From: Stropharia rugosoannulata
Taxonomy: Eukaryota; Basidiomycota; Agaricomycetes; Agaricales; Strophariaceae
Direction: 5' to 3'
NCBI GenBank assembly: GCA_028532985.1
Contig: JANCIK010000002.1
Location: 2,170,001 to 2,234,000 of the forward strand
Length of the DNA: 64,000 bases
Shown: in pieces, positions 11,149-23,099 of the stretch
Numbering within the stretch: the stretch's first letter is position 1
Layout: the number at the start of each line of letters is the position of its first letter
Program-made: the position numbers and the translations under genes
The notes under the pieces: generated by a model
Seen by the model: only the letters and a program-made list of their open reading frames with translations
Databases searched by the model: none
Told to the model about the DNA's origin: nothing

Positions 11149-12049
11149 ACCAGAAGCCAGAATGAAGTTAATAGCGATAAACGGCGACGATTTATACCAA
11201 TTCAGATGAGCGACTTATAGTAAGGTTACGAATAGGATATAGACCCATGAGCAGGTTATTGAGACGTGCTAGTCTGAAGGGTTCTTTATGCACATCAAGG
11301 GTGGCATGCAGCAAAGCTAGCACATGCAGAACATGAGGGCGGCAGGTACATAAAGATCGGTACGTAATCAGTAAAAGTCTCCGGATCGTTTCAGACACCT
11401 TAACTACTTAGTTGACAATGACATGCACATTCTCGTTCAGCAATAGCAATGCCACAGAAAGTCAAGGTAACAAACTTGCGAAAAGCGCTCATCAACTGTT
11501 ACCGGCTTGACACAGTTAGGACCTGTGGCCATCTGGTAACAATCTCACAATAAAAGCCTGTAGTCAATTTGCCATGCCGGGGTGCAGTGAGTGTGTTTCA
11601 GGTTTTCTGACTCCAGTTCAACTTCCAATTCGTTGAGAAAAACTTTCGTCAGTCACAGGTATACCACTAATTTCGGCCTGGCCCGATTTAGGGCCCTTTA
11701 CGCCTCAGGCTGTCGACTACGAGTTTGATTGGTAATTATTTATCCCACAGAAGTGTCTCATCACAATTTGCGGCCAGTTGGCAAGGCAGTGGTATTCAGT
11801 GGTATTGGTGAGTATTGTGGTTAAGTACAAATGCAAGAGCAATCAAGCTCAAGTGCGTCATTGACAACCCCTGTCACCTGATATCAAGCTTTCGCGCTTC
11901 TATTAGTACTGAGTACACGCCACCTATCTTTGGCCTTTATCGATCAAGGACAACAGTGACCTGCCCATTCGAAACTCAGATTCCGATAAATCGTATTCCC
12001 CAATTCCTGGTCGACCCCTTTAACCTTAATCACATTAACGGCGACAAGC
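11149..12049. other. Divergent intergenic region upstream of Argonaute
   Basis: About 900 nt between the unknown minus-strand gene and Argonaute on plus. It should contain both promoters and any Argonaute leader. A short direct repeat (cagtggtatt, twice near 11788-11810) is visible. The minus-strand open frame at 11192-11398 could be a 5' exon of the unknown gene but could not be joined to it. Confidence 0.4.
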
Positions 12050-15000
12050 ATGCCTCCTCGAGCAGCTCCTAGGGGCGCCGGATCAGTGAGGGGCGGACGC
12101 GGCGGCGGCCCACGCGGAGGCGCCGGACTAGAAATTGGGTTGCCCAGTTCCAATTCTCATATTACGACTGTTGGCGTTAAGCGCCCTAGCTTTGGTACTG
12201 GAGGAAGAGAGCTTCCTATCTTCGTTAATTCTTTTGTAACTACTATTCCAGAAGGCGTCATTCATCATTATGACGGTAAGTCTTCACGACTTCTTCCTAA
12301 GGGCCCTTATTGACGAAATCATCAGTTGGTCAGTACTAATCGTATGCAAGATGAACGCAGTGCCACTAATCAGTTAGCTAGTTATTTCCCCATCGGAGAA
12401 GACCCTTCCTGCTCGCCTTAACATGGACATCATTAAGCAGATGCAGACCAACGTCGCTCCCTCGATTTTTACCCCTCGCGCTGTGTACGATGGTAGAAAA
12501 AATATGTTTGCTGTTCGGGAGTTGCCTTTCGGGGAAACTCACTCTCATGAGGTAAATATCGTTAGTCTATATTAATGGTTCTACTTCACTTACTGATTGG
12601 CTTTTAGTTTGAGGTTGTCTTGACTGAAGGTCGGCCAGAGAGCACTCGAGCGCCCAAAGTTTACAAAGTGCGGTTGACGAAAGTCGCTGAAATCAATCCC
12701 GAGTAAGGGTCAATACTGACTCTTGCAAAAAGCTCTCCTAATTCCACATATATGCGCTTGTATTTAGAGTGCTAAGGCGTTTCATACGCGGTGAACAATC
12801 CCATGACAATAGCGTTCTTACAGCCATCACCGTATGTCCTTTTTTGAATCTGCATTGGTCTTATTCATAAAAGCAGAACAACAAATTCTGACATCCATAT
12901 GCATCGCAGGCTCTCAACGTCGTTATCCGCATGGAACCTACCATGAAGTACCCGTTTAATGTCAGGTCTTTCTTCACTGACAGAGAAACGCGGGATATCG
13001 GCGGGGGTATTCAACTTTGGCGGGGATATTTCCAATCCGTCAGGCCAGGAATAGGGAAGATGCTCATCAACATCGATATTTCCACGGCCACTATGTACAA
13101 AACTGGCTCACTTCTCCGACTTTGTCTCGATTTCCTCAATAGAGATCACCCCAATCACCTGACCAGAGCAAACCTTCATGACCGTGATTTCTTGCGTCTT
13201 CAAAGATTTATTTCTGGAATCAGAGTCATTACAGCACAGCCCGGAGAAACTGGACGAGTTATCCAGACGCCCCGAGTAATCAAGAAGCTGACTCGTATTG
13301 GTGCCAGGGAAGAAATGTTCAGCCTGCGTGAAGGGGGAACCATGTCTGTTGCAGATTATTTCAGGCGAATCCAAAATCGACCTTTGCAGTTTCCTGATGT
13401 TTTCTGTGCAGAGGTACTTTTCCGCCATGTTTCACTGTGAAGATATTCATCAAGCCTGTTGGTAGGTTGGCTCAGGTGCTAAGATCCCCCTCGAACTATG
13501 TACCGTCCCTCCCGGACAGATTATGCGAAAACAGATTCCTCCTGAAAGGACTAGGGATGTCCTCGAATTTGCTACTAAGAGGCCCAGAGAGCGACTTGAC
13601 AGTATTACCAATGGGTTAAATGTATGCAAACATTTTCATCTGTTATTTATAGCAGTGCTTTAAAAGTTTCTCCCTTAGGTGTTAAACTATTCTCAATCTG
13701 ATTATGTTCGACAATTCGGAATGGATGTGACATCTACGGGCCCGTTAAAGGTCCAGGCAAGAGTCTTGAAGCCCCCGACTTTGCGATATGGAGTGGGAAG
13801 TCGCCAGCCTACAATTGTCAGCAAAAAGTCCCTTCCCTATCTCTACACCTATTGACAAATATTTTAATCAGGTACCTAATAATGGATCGTGGAACATGTA
13901 GGTCCAATAAATTCTCCAGTCGCTTGATAATCATTACTAACGCCAACCTGTAAGGGTCGACAAACGGTTCTATAAACCTACGAAACCCATTGAAAAATGG
14001 GTGATGGCTATCTTCGAGAGTCAGCAACGCTTCTCCCAGGCAGCAGCAAATGAAGTCATGAAAGGCTTCATGGAGGGAATGCGCGAAGTTGGTCAGTACA
14101 ATTCTTCACGGGCTGACGAGTCATTGTAACGCTGATACTTTTTACAGGCATACAAATTGGGCCTACTTCTGTCATAAAGTACGGGACAGGCCATCTAAAG
14201 ATAAGAGAATTCTTAAAGGGCCTTGGTTTTGAATGCATTCAAGCAATGGGTGGTCCACCACAACTTTATGTTGTGATTCTTCCGGAAGGCGGTAATGAAA
14301 TCTACACTGAAGTGAAATAGTGGGTGACATTTTTGTTGCCTTCCTGGGAAAGAATTGAACTGAAATTTTATCTGCATTCTCAAACATCCAGCTTCGGTGA
14401 TGTAGAGGTGAGTAGTTTTCGTCCGTCGATTTCCTGACCACCCTAAACGTTCTGCAAAGATGGGAGTACCTACTCAATGCATGAAAAGTCTCAAATGTAC
14501 TCGAGCGAAACCGCAATACTTTGCGAACGTCAGCTTGAAGTAAGTGTGCGAATCATATAAGTCAATAGCGCACTGATATTGGATCTTGTAGGGTCAACGT
14601 CAAAATGGGCGGTATAAACACAGTCCCTGATCCATCATCTGTCTCCGTGCTCACTGACCCACATAATCCAACGATCGTGATGGGTCAGTCATTTCTTTGC
14701 ATTCCTCAAACCCTACTAATGATCTTTACACTCAGGCGCCGATGTCATTCATCCTGCACCTGGCTCGGATGGACGTCCTTCTTTCACTGCCCTTGTGGGC
14801 AATGTTGACTCTGATACAGCTAAATACATTGCAGGTTGGCATTACTCTTTCGTCACAGTTAATCCTAGCTAAATTATTTGTAGATTCAAGGGTTCAGACG
14901 TCCAGACAAGAAATGATTGCAGACATGTATGACATGAGCAAGGTTTGTTCTTTGACTTTGAGTCATATCTGTCTCTTACGCTAATATATTATATATTTGT

Positions 15001-16112
15001 ATAGCATATCTTGGGAATGTATCAGCGTTACCGTGCAAACGTCGAGCGCAAGCTTGGAACAACATCGAATCCTAAACGCATTATTTTCTACCGCGGTGAG
15101 TTGCTTCCTCAATGACAACTCAGTCAGTCTGAATGGATTTCTTTGCAGATGGTGTCTCCGAGGGGCAATTCAAGCAAGTATTGGAACAAGAGTTGCCTAT
15201 GCTCAAAAGTGCGTAATTATCCGGCTCTAGCGACTCAAACCGATTGATTCTATTTCAGAGGCATGCGTCGATCTGGGGATGGACCCAAAGATAACTGTCA
15301 TAGTCGTCGGGAAACGACACCATGTCAGGTACCTGCTCTTATATCAGCACTCGAAATGTGTTCACTAAATTTCTCCACCACCAGGTTTTTCCCTCAGTCG
15401 GAACGTGATGCCGACAGGAGTGGAAACTGTCCTGCTGGCACTGTTGTGGATCGCGAGATTGCTCATCCCACTGAATTTGATTTCTACTTGCAAAGTCATG
15501 GAGGCCTTCTAGGAACAAGTCGTCCTGCCCATTATTCGGTACGTTTTTCTATTAATCACGGCTCAGACAACCAACTTATCCAAATCCACCAATAGGTTCT
15601 CTATGATGTAAGTCTGATTTCCTTAACCATAGAATGCGCATTGATTGTGTGCCAATGTAACCAGGAAAACAACTTCACGTATGTGTGCTTTTACTCCAGT
15701 TTTATCCTTCTTACACTTTCTATCTGAACAGTGCCGATGCTCTCCAGTCTTTGTCGTTTGCCTTGTGTCACGTTTATGCCCGCTCGACTCGGTCTGTCTC
15801 CATCCCCGCACCTGTTTACTGTGAGTTCAATGCGTTGTAAACAAGTAATTGTTAAAGCAATGTATCCTATCTTCAGATGCGGATATAGTTTGCTCAAGGG
15901 CCAAGAACCACTTTGACCCAAGTGATTCATGGGATTTGATTGGCTCTGAAGAGACTGCTTCCGTGGACACCAGTAGGATGCGGGACTCGCTCGACAAATA
16001 CCAAAGAGGTTTCAAACCGCTTCACAGTGTTCAGAAGACATTGATGTACTTCTCTGTAAGTAATACACCATGTACGGGCCTATCGGACATACGCTCAACC
16101 CACACTTAGTGA
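12050..16112 (+). CDS. Argonaute protein (slicer-type, DEDD)
   Basis: Guide-binding endonuclease of RNA silencing. The N-terminus is RG-rich ([13 protein letters not shown]). The N domain starts [10 protein letters not shown], and the linker/PAZ region follows through [23 protein letters not shown] shows the 5'-phosphate pocket residues in [13 protein letters not shown] and SLKVNVKMGG. PIWI has all four catalytic residues: D in VMGADVIHP, E in [13 protein letters not shown] in [11 protein letters not shown], and a fourth D in [15 protein letters not shown], where animals have His; Asp is the usual fungal residue. The protein should therefore be able to slice. More than 15 short introns interrupt it, several read exactly from protein continuity (for example EVKYFGDVEMG across 14319-14391). 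The reading ends LMYFS followed by an intron and TGA at 16110-16112. The ATG at 12050 precedes the RG-rich tail. It is about 21 kb from the RdRP gene. Confidence 0.93.
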
Positions 16113-16300
16113 CCGCCGCTATCAATAATCGAAGTCTCCTGTTTGTGTACCCGCCTTATACGTTTTCGAGAGCAACTTCGACGCAAACAAAGCTGTACAC
16201 AAAAACATGCACGATCGTGTTATTGTACAATAAATATTGTATCATAGTACAAGAATATCATATTGAATTGTTTTGTGACTATTGACATAGCAGACAGAGT

Positions 16301-17074
16301 CTATTTGCGGGAAAGGCGTTTAGGTGCACCATTGAGCCACCAGTAACCAGCATTGAGATAGGTAGCAAATCCTAGCCAAGCGCAGTAAGGTAGCAAGAAG
16401 TATGTCGCTTGGGCGTTTGTCGGGCGATCGAGTAATTTCTAGTAATGTTGATTAGTCGACATTTACCGTTGTAATATTTGCCTACTTACGGTCATGTACC
16501 AGGTTGTGCCAGTTAGCAGGACACTATCTATCAACGCTAGTCCGATCTAATTATACCGCAAAAATTCCCAGTTAGCCATGAAACAGTCATGAAGAAGCCG
16601 TATACCTGCTGGCTCTGGAAAAATAATGGGTTCCACAGATAGTTCAAGCCCAACTGTCCATAGTAAAGTGCAAGCCCAAGGGTTAGATCGCGTCTGGAAT
16701 CACTGCTTAGCTTTGATACTTCAACATTTTACATGTCCCAGTATGCGTACCTGTTACCCTCCAACAACGTAGAATCCAAAGCCTTAACAGCTATGTGTGA
16801 TGCGTAGCCCATGGACATGTACAAAATTGTCCAGGCAAATGGGAAGACTTCGCGACGTGGGCGACCAGGAGGAGAAACAAGGTTCTGGGGAAATGCAGTC
16901 AATATTAAACATCTAACAGGAGAGACTCCGCGGCGGACTAACATGATACCAGTTACTGACGGATACTTTGGATGTTGGACTGCCGCTCAAAAAGCCCAAA
17001 GCAAGCGGGATTCCGACAGCAGTGACTGGGTTGCGCGGAATGGCGAGAAGGATATTGGGGATGTGGATAGACAT
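16301..17074 (-). CDS. TSPO/MBR family membrane protein
   Basis: Five-helix tryptophan-rich protein of the TspO family (outer mitochondrial translocator proteins and bacterial sensors, binding porphyrins and sterols). The start at 17074 gives MSIHIPNILLAIPRNP, then helix 1 with AVGIPLALGFLSG, the family motif WYH, then SPPGRPRREVFPFAWTILY and MSMGYASHIAVKAL. Further exons give LYYGQLGLNYLWNPLFF, DSVLLTGTTWYM and PYCAWLGFATYLNAGYWWLNG. The end is GAPKRLSRK with a stop at 16301-16303. The order of conserved Trp, Pro and Asn residues fits the family throughout. At least three introns are needed. It is tail-to-tail with Argonaute, with only about 190 nt between stops. Confidence 0.87.
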
Positions 17075-17327
17075 GGCTGTTGTGGAATCCCTTCCCAAGT
17101 TGCACCATTCTTGTACTCGACCGCATCTTGCTCTGACGTCATGGCATTGCGTCACATACTTAAGTAATTGGGGGAATTTTAATCGTAAGAGGGAAAACTC
17201 CAGAAAAAGCAAAAATATTCACCTATTCACCAGTAAGTAGAAACTGCTGACCTCGAGGCCTCAATATGCTCATGACTCAACGCGTGAGTCAGTATTCAAG
17301 TTTACGACCTGAAGAAGAAAAAAGTAT

Positions 17328-17411
17328 AGGCACTGCCCGGAATCGAACCGGGGTTACAAGAAGTCTCGAACAAGTCAGAATCTTGAGTGATAACCGCTAC
17401 ACTACAGCGCC
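17328..17411 (-). tRNA. tRNA-Gln (anticodon CTG) with 12-nt intron
   Basis: On the minus strand the acceptor arms GGCGCTG (17405-17411) and CAGTGCC pair with one G-U. The D stem is GTG/CAC with a TAGCGGTTAT loop, the anticodon stem is CAAGA/TCTTG, and the T arm is CCCGG-TTCGATT-CCGGG, an A/B-box layout typical of nuclear tRNAs. Loop bases TTCTGA place CTG as the anticodon. The remaining 12 nt between the base after the anticodon and the stem form a canonical-position intron. Discriminator T at 17328. Confidence 0.88.
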
Positions 17412-17585
17412 TTAGTATAAATCTACGAGCGTAGCTAGTATATCAAATTACTCCTGCCAAATCGTGATTCATTTGTCGTTACAAGCCCAATCCTGCCCAA
17501 TCTTATCAAATTTGCCGAGTCATAGTACTAGCAATTTCTTCTCAGCCAATCAATTTTGTAAAGTTGACCTCTACAGACCTCTGCA

Positions 17586-20230
17586 ATGACAGCCTTTCTA
17601 CCCCTTCTAACAAGTGAAGACACGCCTCTATTCTATGCCCTCAACCGCATCGGACCCATTATCTTGAATGCGCAGGAATCGGCCTCCATTCACAGAACCC
17701 CTCAAGAGACCTACCTACTAGTCGATCAGAGCACACCGGTCGACTCCAACGATATTGCTTCTTGGTTAGACTCAGGCGTGGAGAAGGTTATCCTGCCTTT
17801 ATCTTCAGTTAAAGGACTAGCTGGTATCATACCCTCCGAGCGCGTAATTTTACTACTGGACGTCGCCAACGCAAGTGCATTCTCTGATAAATTACGTGAC
17901 GCCGTTTCTGGAGTGCTGCTCAAAACCCCATCCATTGATCTCGACACCATCTCCTCGGTGGCAAAGTTCTTTGCAGGCTCGCATATCTATGTTCTATCAG
18001 GCTCCGATTCCCTTCCGACTATATCTAATATCCGTGAGCTGCAAAGTATAGGAGCTACCCTTATTCTTCCCGAATCTCAGCTCACGCTAGACGCAACATC
18101 AACCTCGAAATTGAATATATCCGATGTATTCATGTCTTGCCTCGTATCTGACCGTCCTGACGGTTTATTCCCGACGGTAGTCACAACTGAAACCGGGCAT
18201 TCTCTGGGGCTTGTATACTCTTCGAGGAAGTCTATTTCAGAGAGTATTACAACTGGCAGGGGGGTTTACCAGTCAAGGAAGCATGGAATATGGAGGAAAG
18301 GAGAGTCATCTGGTGCCACCCAGGATGTCGTGCGGATTCGTCTAGATTGCGATTCTGACAGCCTTGAATTCCGCGTGGTCCAACATGGCGCTGGCTTTTG
18401 CCACCTCAACAGGCAATCTTGCTTCAGCGAAGCGACTGGACTTCCAGCTCTTGAGAAGACGCTGCGATCGCGCCTGGAGACTGCCCCCGAAGGCTCGTAT
18501 ACCAAGCGGTTGTTCGATGACGCCAAGTTACTGCAATCCAAACTCATGGAAGAGGCAGACGAGCTTTGCACAGCAAAGACTAAAGAAGAAGTTGCCTTCG
18601 AAGCAGCCGACCTCTTCTACTTTGCGTTAACGAAATGTGTCTCCATAGGCGTCAGCATTGCTGATATCGAAAAGTCACTGGACAACAAGGCAAAAAAGAT
18701 AACGCGCCGTCCTGGAAACGCGAAGCCTCAGTGGACCCAGAAAGCATATCCTACTGGCACAGTCGTCCAACCTTCCAAACCTGCTGTAGTAGAGGCAGAT
18801 GGCCCAATTTGCATGCGCACCTTCGATCTATCAGCTACATCTGCTGTCCAGCGTGCAGAGTTGCTTAGGCGACCTGTCCTAAAGTCGGACGAGATGATTG
18901 AGAAAGTCAAGCCCATCGTAGAGGCCGTGCGCACCCGTGGAGACGCTGCTCTTCTAGAACTAACCGCTAAGTTCGACCAGGCCAGATTAGATTCCACAGT
19001 TATCTTCCCGCCGTTTGTGCCTGAAGCGATGCAAATCGATGAAGAGGTGCGCAAGGCAATTGATGTCGCCTATTCAAACATCTATAAGTTCCATGCGGCC
19101 CAAACGAACAACGAAAAACTTTCTGTGGAGACTATGCCAGGCGTTGTTTGCTCGAGGTTTGCTCGCCCCATTGCACGCGTCGGTCTCTACGTCCCAGGAG
19201 GCACCGCAATCCTCCCATCTACTGCGCTGATGTTGGGTATCCCAGCACAGGTTGCCGGATGCAAGGAGATTGTATTGGCAACTCCACCTCGTCCAGACGG
19301 AAGCATTTCTCCCGAGGTGATGTACGTTGCGAACCTTGTGGGTGCGTCGGCAATCCTAAAAGCTGGCGGCGCGCAAGCAGTCGCCGCAATGGCTTACGGT
19401 ACGCAAACCGTGCCCAAGGTGGATAAGATTTTTGGTCCCGGGAACCAATGGGTGACGGCCGCCAAGATGTTGGTGCAAAACGACACTGATGCTCTCGTGT
19501 CCATTGACATGCCTGCTGGCCCGTCTGAAGTCCTCGTAGGTGACATGCGAGGCTGGCAATTTATATCTTCCGCTAAACTATAATTTTTCAGGTTATTGCC
19601 GATCATACCGCCATTCCGGCCTTCGTGGCCGCTGACTTATTGTCGCAGGCTGAACATGGCGTTGATTCGCAGGTTGTGTTGCTTGCCGTTAGGCTTACGT
19701 CCGACCACCTTGCTGCCATAGAGAAAGAGGTAGACGACCAAGCTCACGCACTCTCCAGAGTCGATATTGTGTGCCAGTCCATTCCCAAGAGTATTATAGT
19801 CAAGGTTGCAACTGTTGAGGAAGCAGTCGCATTCTCCAATGACTACGCGCCTGAACATCTCATTCTTCATCTAGAAAATGCAAGAGATATAGTTGCATTG
19901 ATTGACAATGCTGGCAGTATCTTCGTCGGTCCTTATACTCCTGAAAGGTAAGTCCTTGCGTTCTACACATGTGTTCTTCGAATAACGGATTTATATAGTT
20001 GTGGCGATTACGCGTCTGGCACAAACCACACTCTTCCCACCAATGGATACGCAAGACAATTTAGCGGTGTCAACACACTTTCGTTCCAGAAGCATATTAC
20101 CTCGCAGGAAATCACTGCGAGCGGTTTGCAAAATCTGGGACCTATTGTCGGCACATTGGCAGATTGCGAGGGTCTTCAGGCGCATGCAAACGCTGTACGC
20201 ATCCGTCTGCGCGAAATCAACCGCGCATAA
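17586..20230 (+). CDS. HIS4: Trifunctional histidine biosynthesis protein (PRA-CH / PRA-PH / histidinol dehydrogenase)
   Basis: One polypeptide for steps 2, 3 and 10 of histidine synthesis. Exons 17586-19535, 19592-19947 and 19999-20230 join in frame to 845 residues, close to the fungal HIS4 size. A non-catalytic N-terminal region of about 220 residues precedes the phosphoribosyl-AMP cyclohydrolase motif [10 protein letters not shown] and [14 protein letters not shown]. The pyrophosphohydrolase part has KLMEEADEL and [11 protein letters not shown]. Histidinol dehydrogenase spans the C-terminal half: [18 protein letters not shown], then [35 protein letters not shown] (zinc/active-site region) and the [15 protein letters not shown] motif. 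The end is LREINRA. In fungi HIS4-type genes respond to general amino-acid control. Assignment is very secure. Confidence 0.96.
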
Positions 20231-20379
20231 TTTACATATAAACATGTATGCTTTCCAATGCGATTGCAGGTTCACTCAAAGTAAATCTATTAATATCCTT
20301 GACTACAAATAGCCATGTACTAAGCAAGCGATAAAGAATGTCTAAAGATAACCGCGTCTTATGCTCCTTACTCGAATAC

Positions 20380-21814
20380 TCAGTTCGTACGGTAAAGTGC
20401 GCGTTTTGCGACCTTGACGATCAGGGGGGTATCCGGGAATGCGAGAGCTTCAAGGTTAGTGGCATACTATGCCATTCAAATGTTAGTAGGGTCCCATGAA
20501 CATGCGGCAAAACAACGTACAGGTGTAGGGACGTCAGCGCCAGTAACACGCTCGACAGGCGCATCGAGGTAATCAAATGCTTCGCTCTCGACAATCTGAG
20601 CGCAGATTTCACTGCCAACACCGAAGGCAGGGAATCCACCCTCAACAATGACCAGTCTAATAACAGTTAGTGGGCAATTAACCAGTGTAGCAAGGTACGT
20701 ACCTGTTTGTCTTCTTGACCGACTTGATAATGGTGTCAATGTCGAGAGGACGGATACTGCGCAAGTTGATGACCTCGGCTTTGATTCCCTCCTTAGCAAG
20801 AGCCTCAGCTGCCTCCATACAGTGGCTAACCATCTTGCTGTGGCCAACAAGTGTAACGTCAGAGCCAACTCGTTCCACTTTGCACTTGCCAATGGGTACT
20901 AGGAAGTCGTCTGACATGGCTTCCTGAGACATGGGGAAGGAAACGCCGTACAGCATTTCGTTCTCCAAGAACACAACCGGATTGGGATCACGAATTGCAG
21001 ACTAAAGTAAAGATTTCAGCAAAATTGTTCTGGGAAAGAGTATTTAAATGTGCCCACTTTAAGCAGTCCTTTGCAGTCTTCTGCGCTCCAGGGACTTACA
21101 ACCTTCAATCCTGGAACTGAGCCATACCATGCAGCGTAGTCCTGAGAATGTTGGGCGGCTACTCCTGCAGCTGCTCCGTTGGGGCCGCGGAACACGACCG
21201 GACAAGGAACATTGCCTCCAGACATGTAGTACGTCTTGCCGGCGGAGTTGACTATTTGATCAATGGCCTGCATCGCGAAGTTGAAAGTCATAAACTCGCA
21301 GCTATGAATACTTATCAAATATACTGAATTAAACAAGGGCATTAAAACGCACATTGGGCGAAGGCCCTGGAGTGCTGCGCCAACAGCAATTCCAGCGAAA
21401 CCCATCTCCGTGATGGGGGTATCGACGACCCGCTTCTCCCCGAATTTATCCATAAGCCCTTTGGTGACCTATTATACAGAGTGTTTAATGACACATAGGA
21501 ACATAGTGATTTTGGCTGTACTACCTTGTAAGCACCATTGTATCGCGCCACTTCTTCACCGAGGATGAACACGTTCTCGTCGCGGAGCATTTCCTCCTCC
21601 ATGGCGACATTGAGAGCGTCTCGGACGGTCATCTGAAAAAAAGTATTAGCACAATGGATATGTGGCATGACGCGGCTAGAGAACTGACAGTGTTGTCACT
21701 ATCGGAAGTGGAATAGGGACGAACTCCCCGCAGAACGCGACGGGGGGCTGAAGAAGATGCCCGCGCGACGCTGAGAACGGGGGCGAGACGAGAGAGGGCG
21801 AGGCGGGAAACCAT
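20380..21814 (-). CDS. PDB1: Pyruvate dehydrogenase E1 component, beta subunit
   Basis: Mitochondrial E1-beta subunit of the pyruvate dehydrogenase complex, which with E1-alpha decarboxylates pyruvate using thiamine diphosphate. The first exon (start 21814) encodes an Arg/Ser-rich presequence, [20 protein letters not shown]. The mature part begins [15 protein letters not shown], followed by [37 protein letters not shown] and [17 protein letters not shown]. The C-terminal half carries VILEGG-type sequence as [18 protein letters not shown] and ends [12 protein letters not shown] with the stop at 20380-20382. Five or more introns of 50-75 nt were crossed. It is head-to-head with the short-chain dehydrogenase gene, 143 nt apart, so they probably share a promoter. 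Confidence 0.95.
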
Positions 21815-21957
21815 GGTGGTAAGGGGGAGACGTCAGAGTTGGCCAAATTTTGCGCCAGGTCATTTCATTCACTGGGGTTGCCTTTTTCGGATGGCGCCAT
21901 GTCAGGATCTGTCCCGGCCCGCTACCTTGCTCTCACTTCCTCGTCGTCCGACCCGTC

Positions 21958-22956
21958 ATGCAGCCAGTAATCGTAGTCACTGGGGCCTCAAGGTCTGCAT
22001 ATCCTGCCATTTGTCTGGATGTCTGTGCTCATGTACTACCACAGAGGCATTGGTTTAGCTATTACTAAGCACCTACTCAGTTTTAGTGCCAATGTTATTG
22101 CTATCTCGCGCACTCGAACTCCGGAACTGCTCGAGCTCGACTCTGAGTCTCTCCAAATTATAGAATGCGATGTGTCAGTCGCTTAGCTCTGCGTCGTTGC
22201 CCGCTTACCTCAGTTCCGATACCATCGGCAGGACTGACGAACATGCGCTATCAAACGCTATCGCACTCGGTGCTTCGCGCTTCCAAGGCATTGACGGTCT
22301 CATTCTCAATGCGGGTACAGTGGACCCACTTTGTCGCATTGGAGACGGTACTCTCCTAGCCTCCTGGAAAAAGCATTTTGATGTCAATTTCTTTTCACTG
22401 ATAACTGCCGTAAAGGCCGTCTTGCCTTATCTGCGTAAAAGTGAATTAGGGGGGAGGATCGTTTTTGTGAGTTCCGGGGCTGCTGTGAAAGGCACGCCCG
22501 GATGGGGTCCGTATAATGCTGGGAAAGCAGCTATGAATTCTCTTTGCAGGTATACTTGTTCTCGATTTCCTTTTGCAGCATGGATACCAATATTTTTATA
22601 TCATATACAGAACGCTCGCAGAAGAAGAACCGGATATTACCTCTGTCGCTGTCCGTCCAGGAATGGTGGATACAAATGTAATTATAACTCTACAGATAAT
22701 CTCTCTTTACACTGGTCTCACCCTTTTCGTCGCTTTTTTCTAGATGCAAACTGTTCTGCGAGCTACAGGTCGGGGACACATGGCCGAGAAAGACCACACG
22801 TTTTTTGTTCAAGCTTACAATGACAGGAAACTTGTCAAACCCGAGGACTGTGGCCATGTTATTGCAGCTCTTTCTGTAAAGGCTCCCAAGTCTCTTAGCG
22901 GACATTTCGTCAGCTGGGATGCTCAGGAGTGTGCGCCGTTCAGGAAGGAGGCGTAG
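21958..22956 (+). CDS. Short-chain dehydrogenase/reductase (SDR)
   Basis: NADP-type classical SDR. The first exon is short and encodes MQPVIVVTGASR; an intron then splits the cofactor motif TGASRGIG. Conserved positions that follow are DGLILNAG (NAG motif), FVSSG (catalytic Ser), YNAGKAA (catalytic YxxxK) and VRPGMVDTNM (PG motif). The length of about 250 residues is normal. It resembles the sepiapterin-reductase-like/benzil-reductase-like fungal SDRs in layout, but the substrate cannot be read from the sequence. Splices were placed at about 21992-22044, 22184-22237, 22551-22612 and 22674-22743. The 5' part of the gene is not visible as a single open frame because exon 1 is so short. It is divergent from PDB1. 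Confidence 0.82.
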
Positions 22957-23099
22957 GTACGTAAATAATGCATAGCCTACGAACTCGTTATAAAGAAGGC
23001 CGCTTTCTATCATCAACTTCTTGATCAACCTTAAGAGGAAGCCTTCGTAAATCTTAAAAAGCGTTATCTCGCAAATATTCGCTGTCCCTTCTATTTGCT

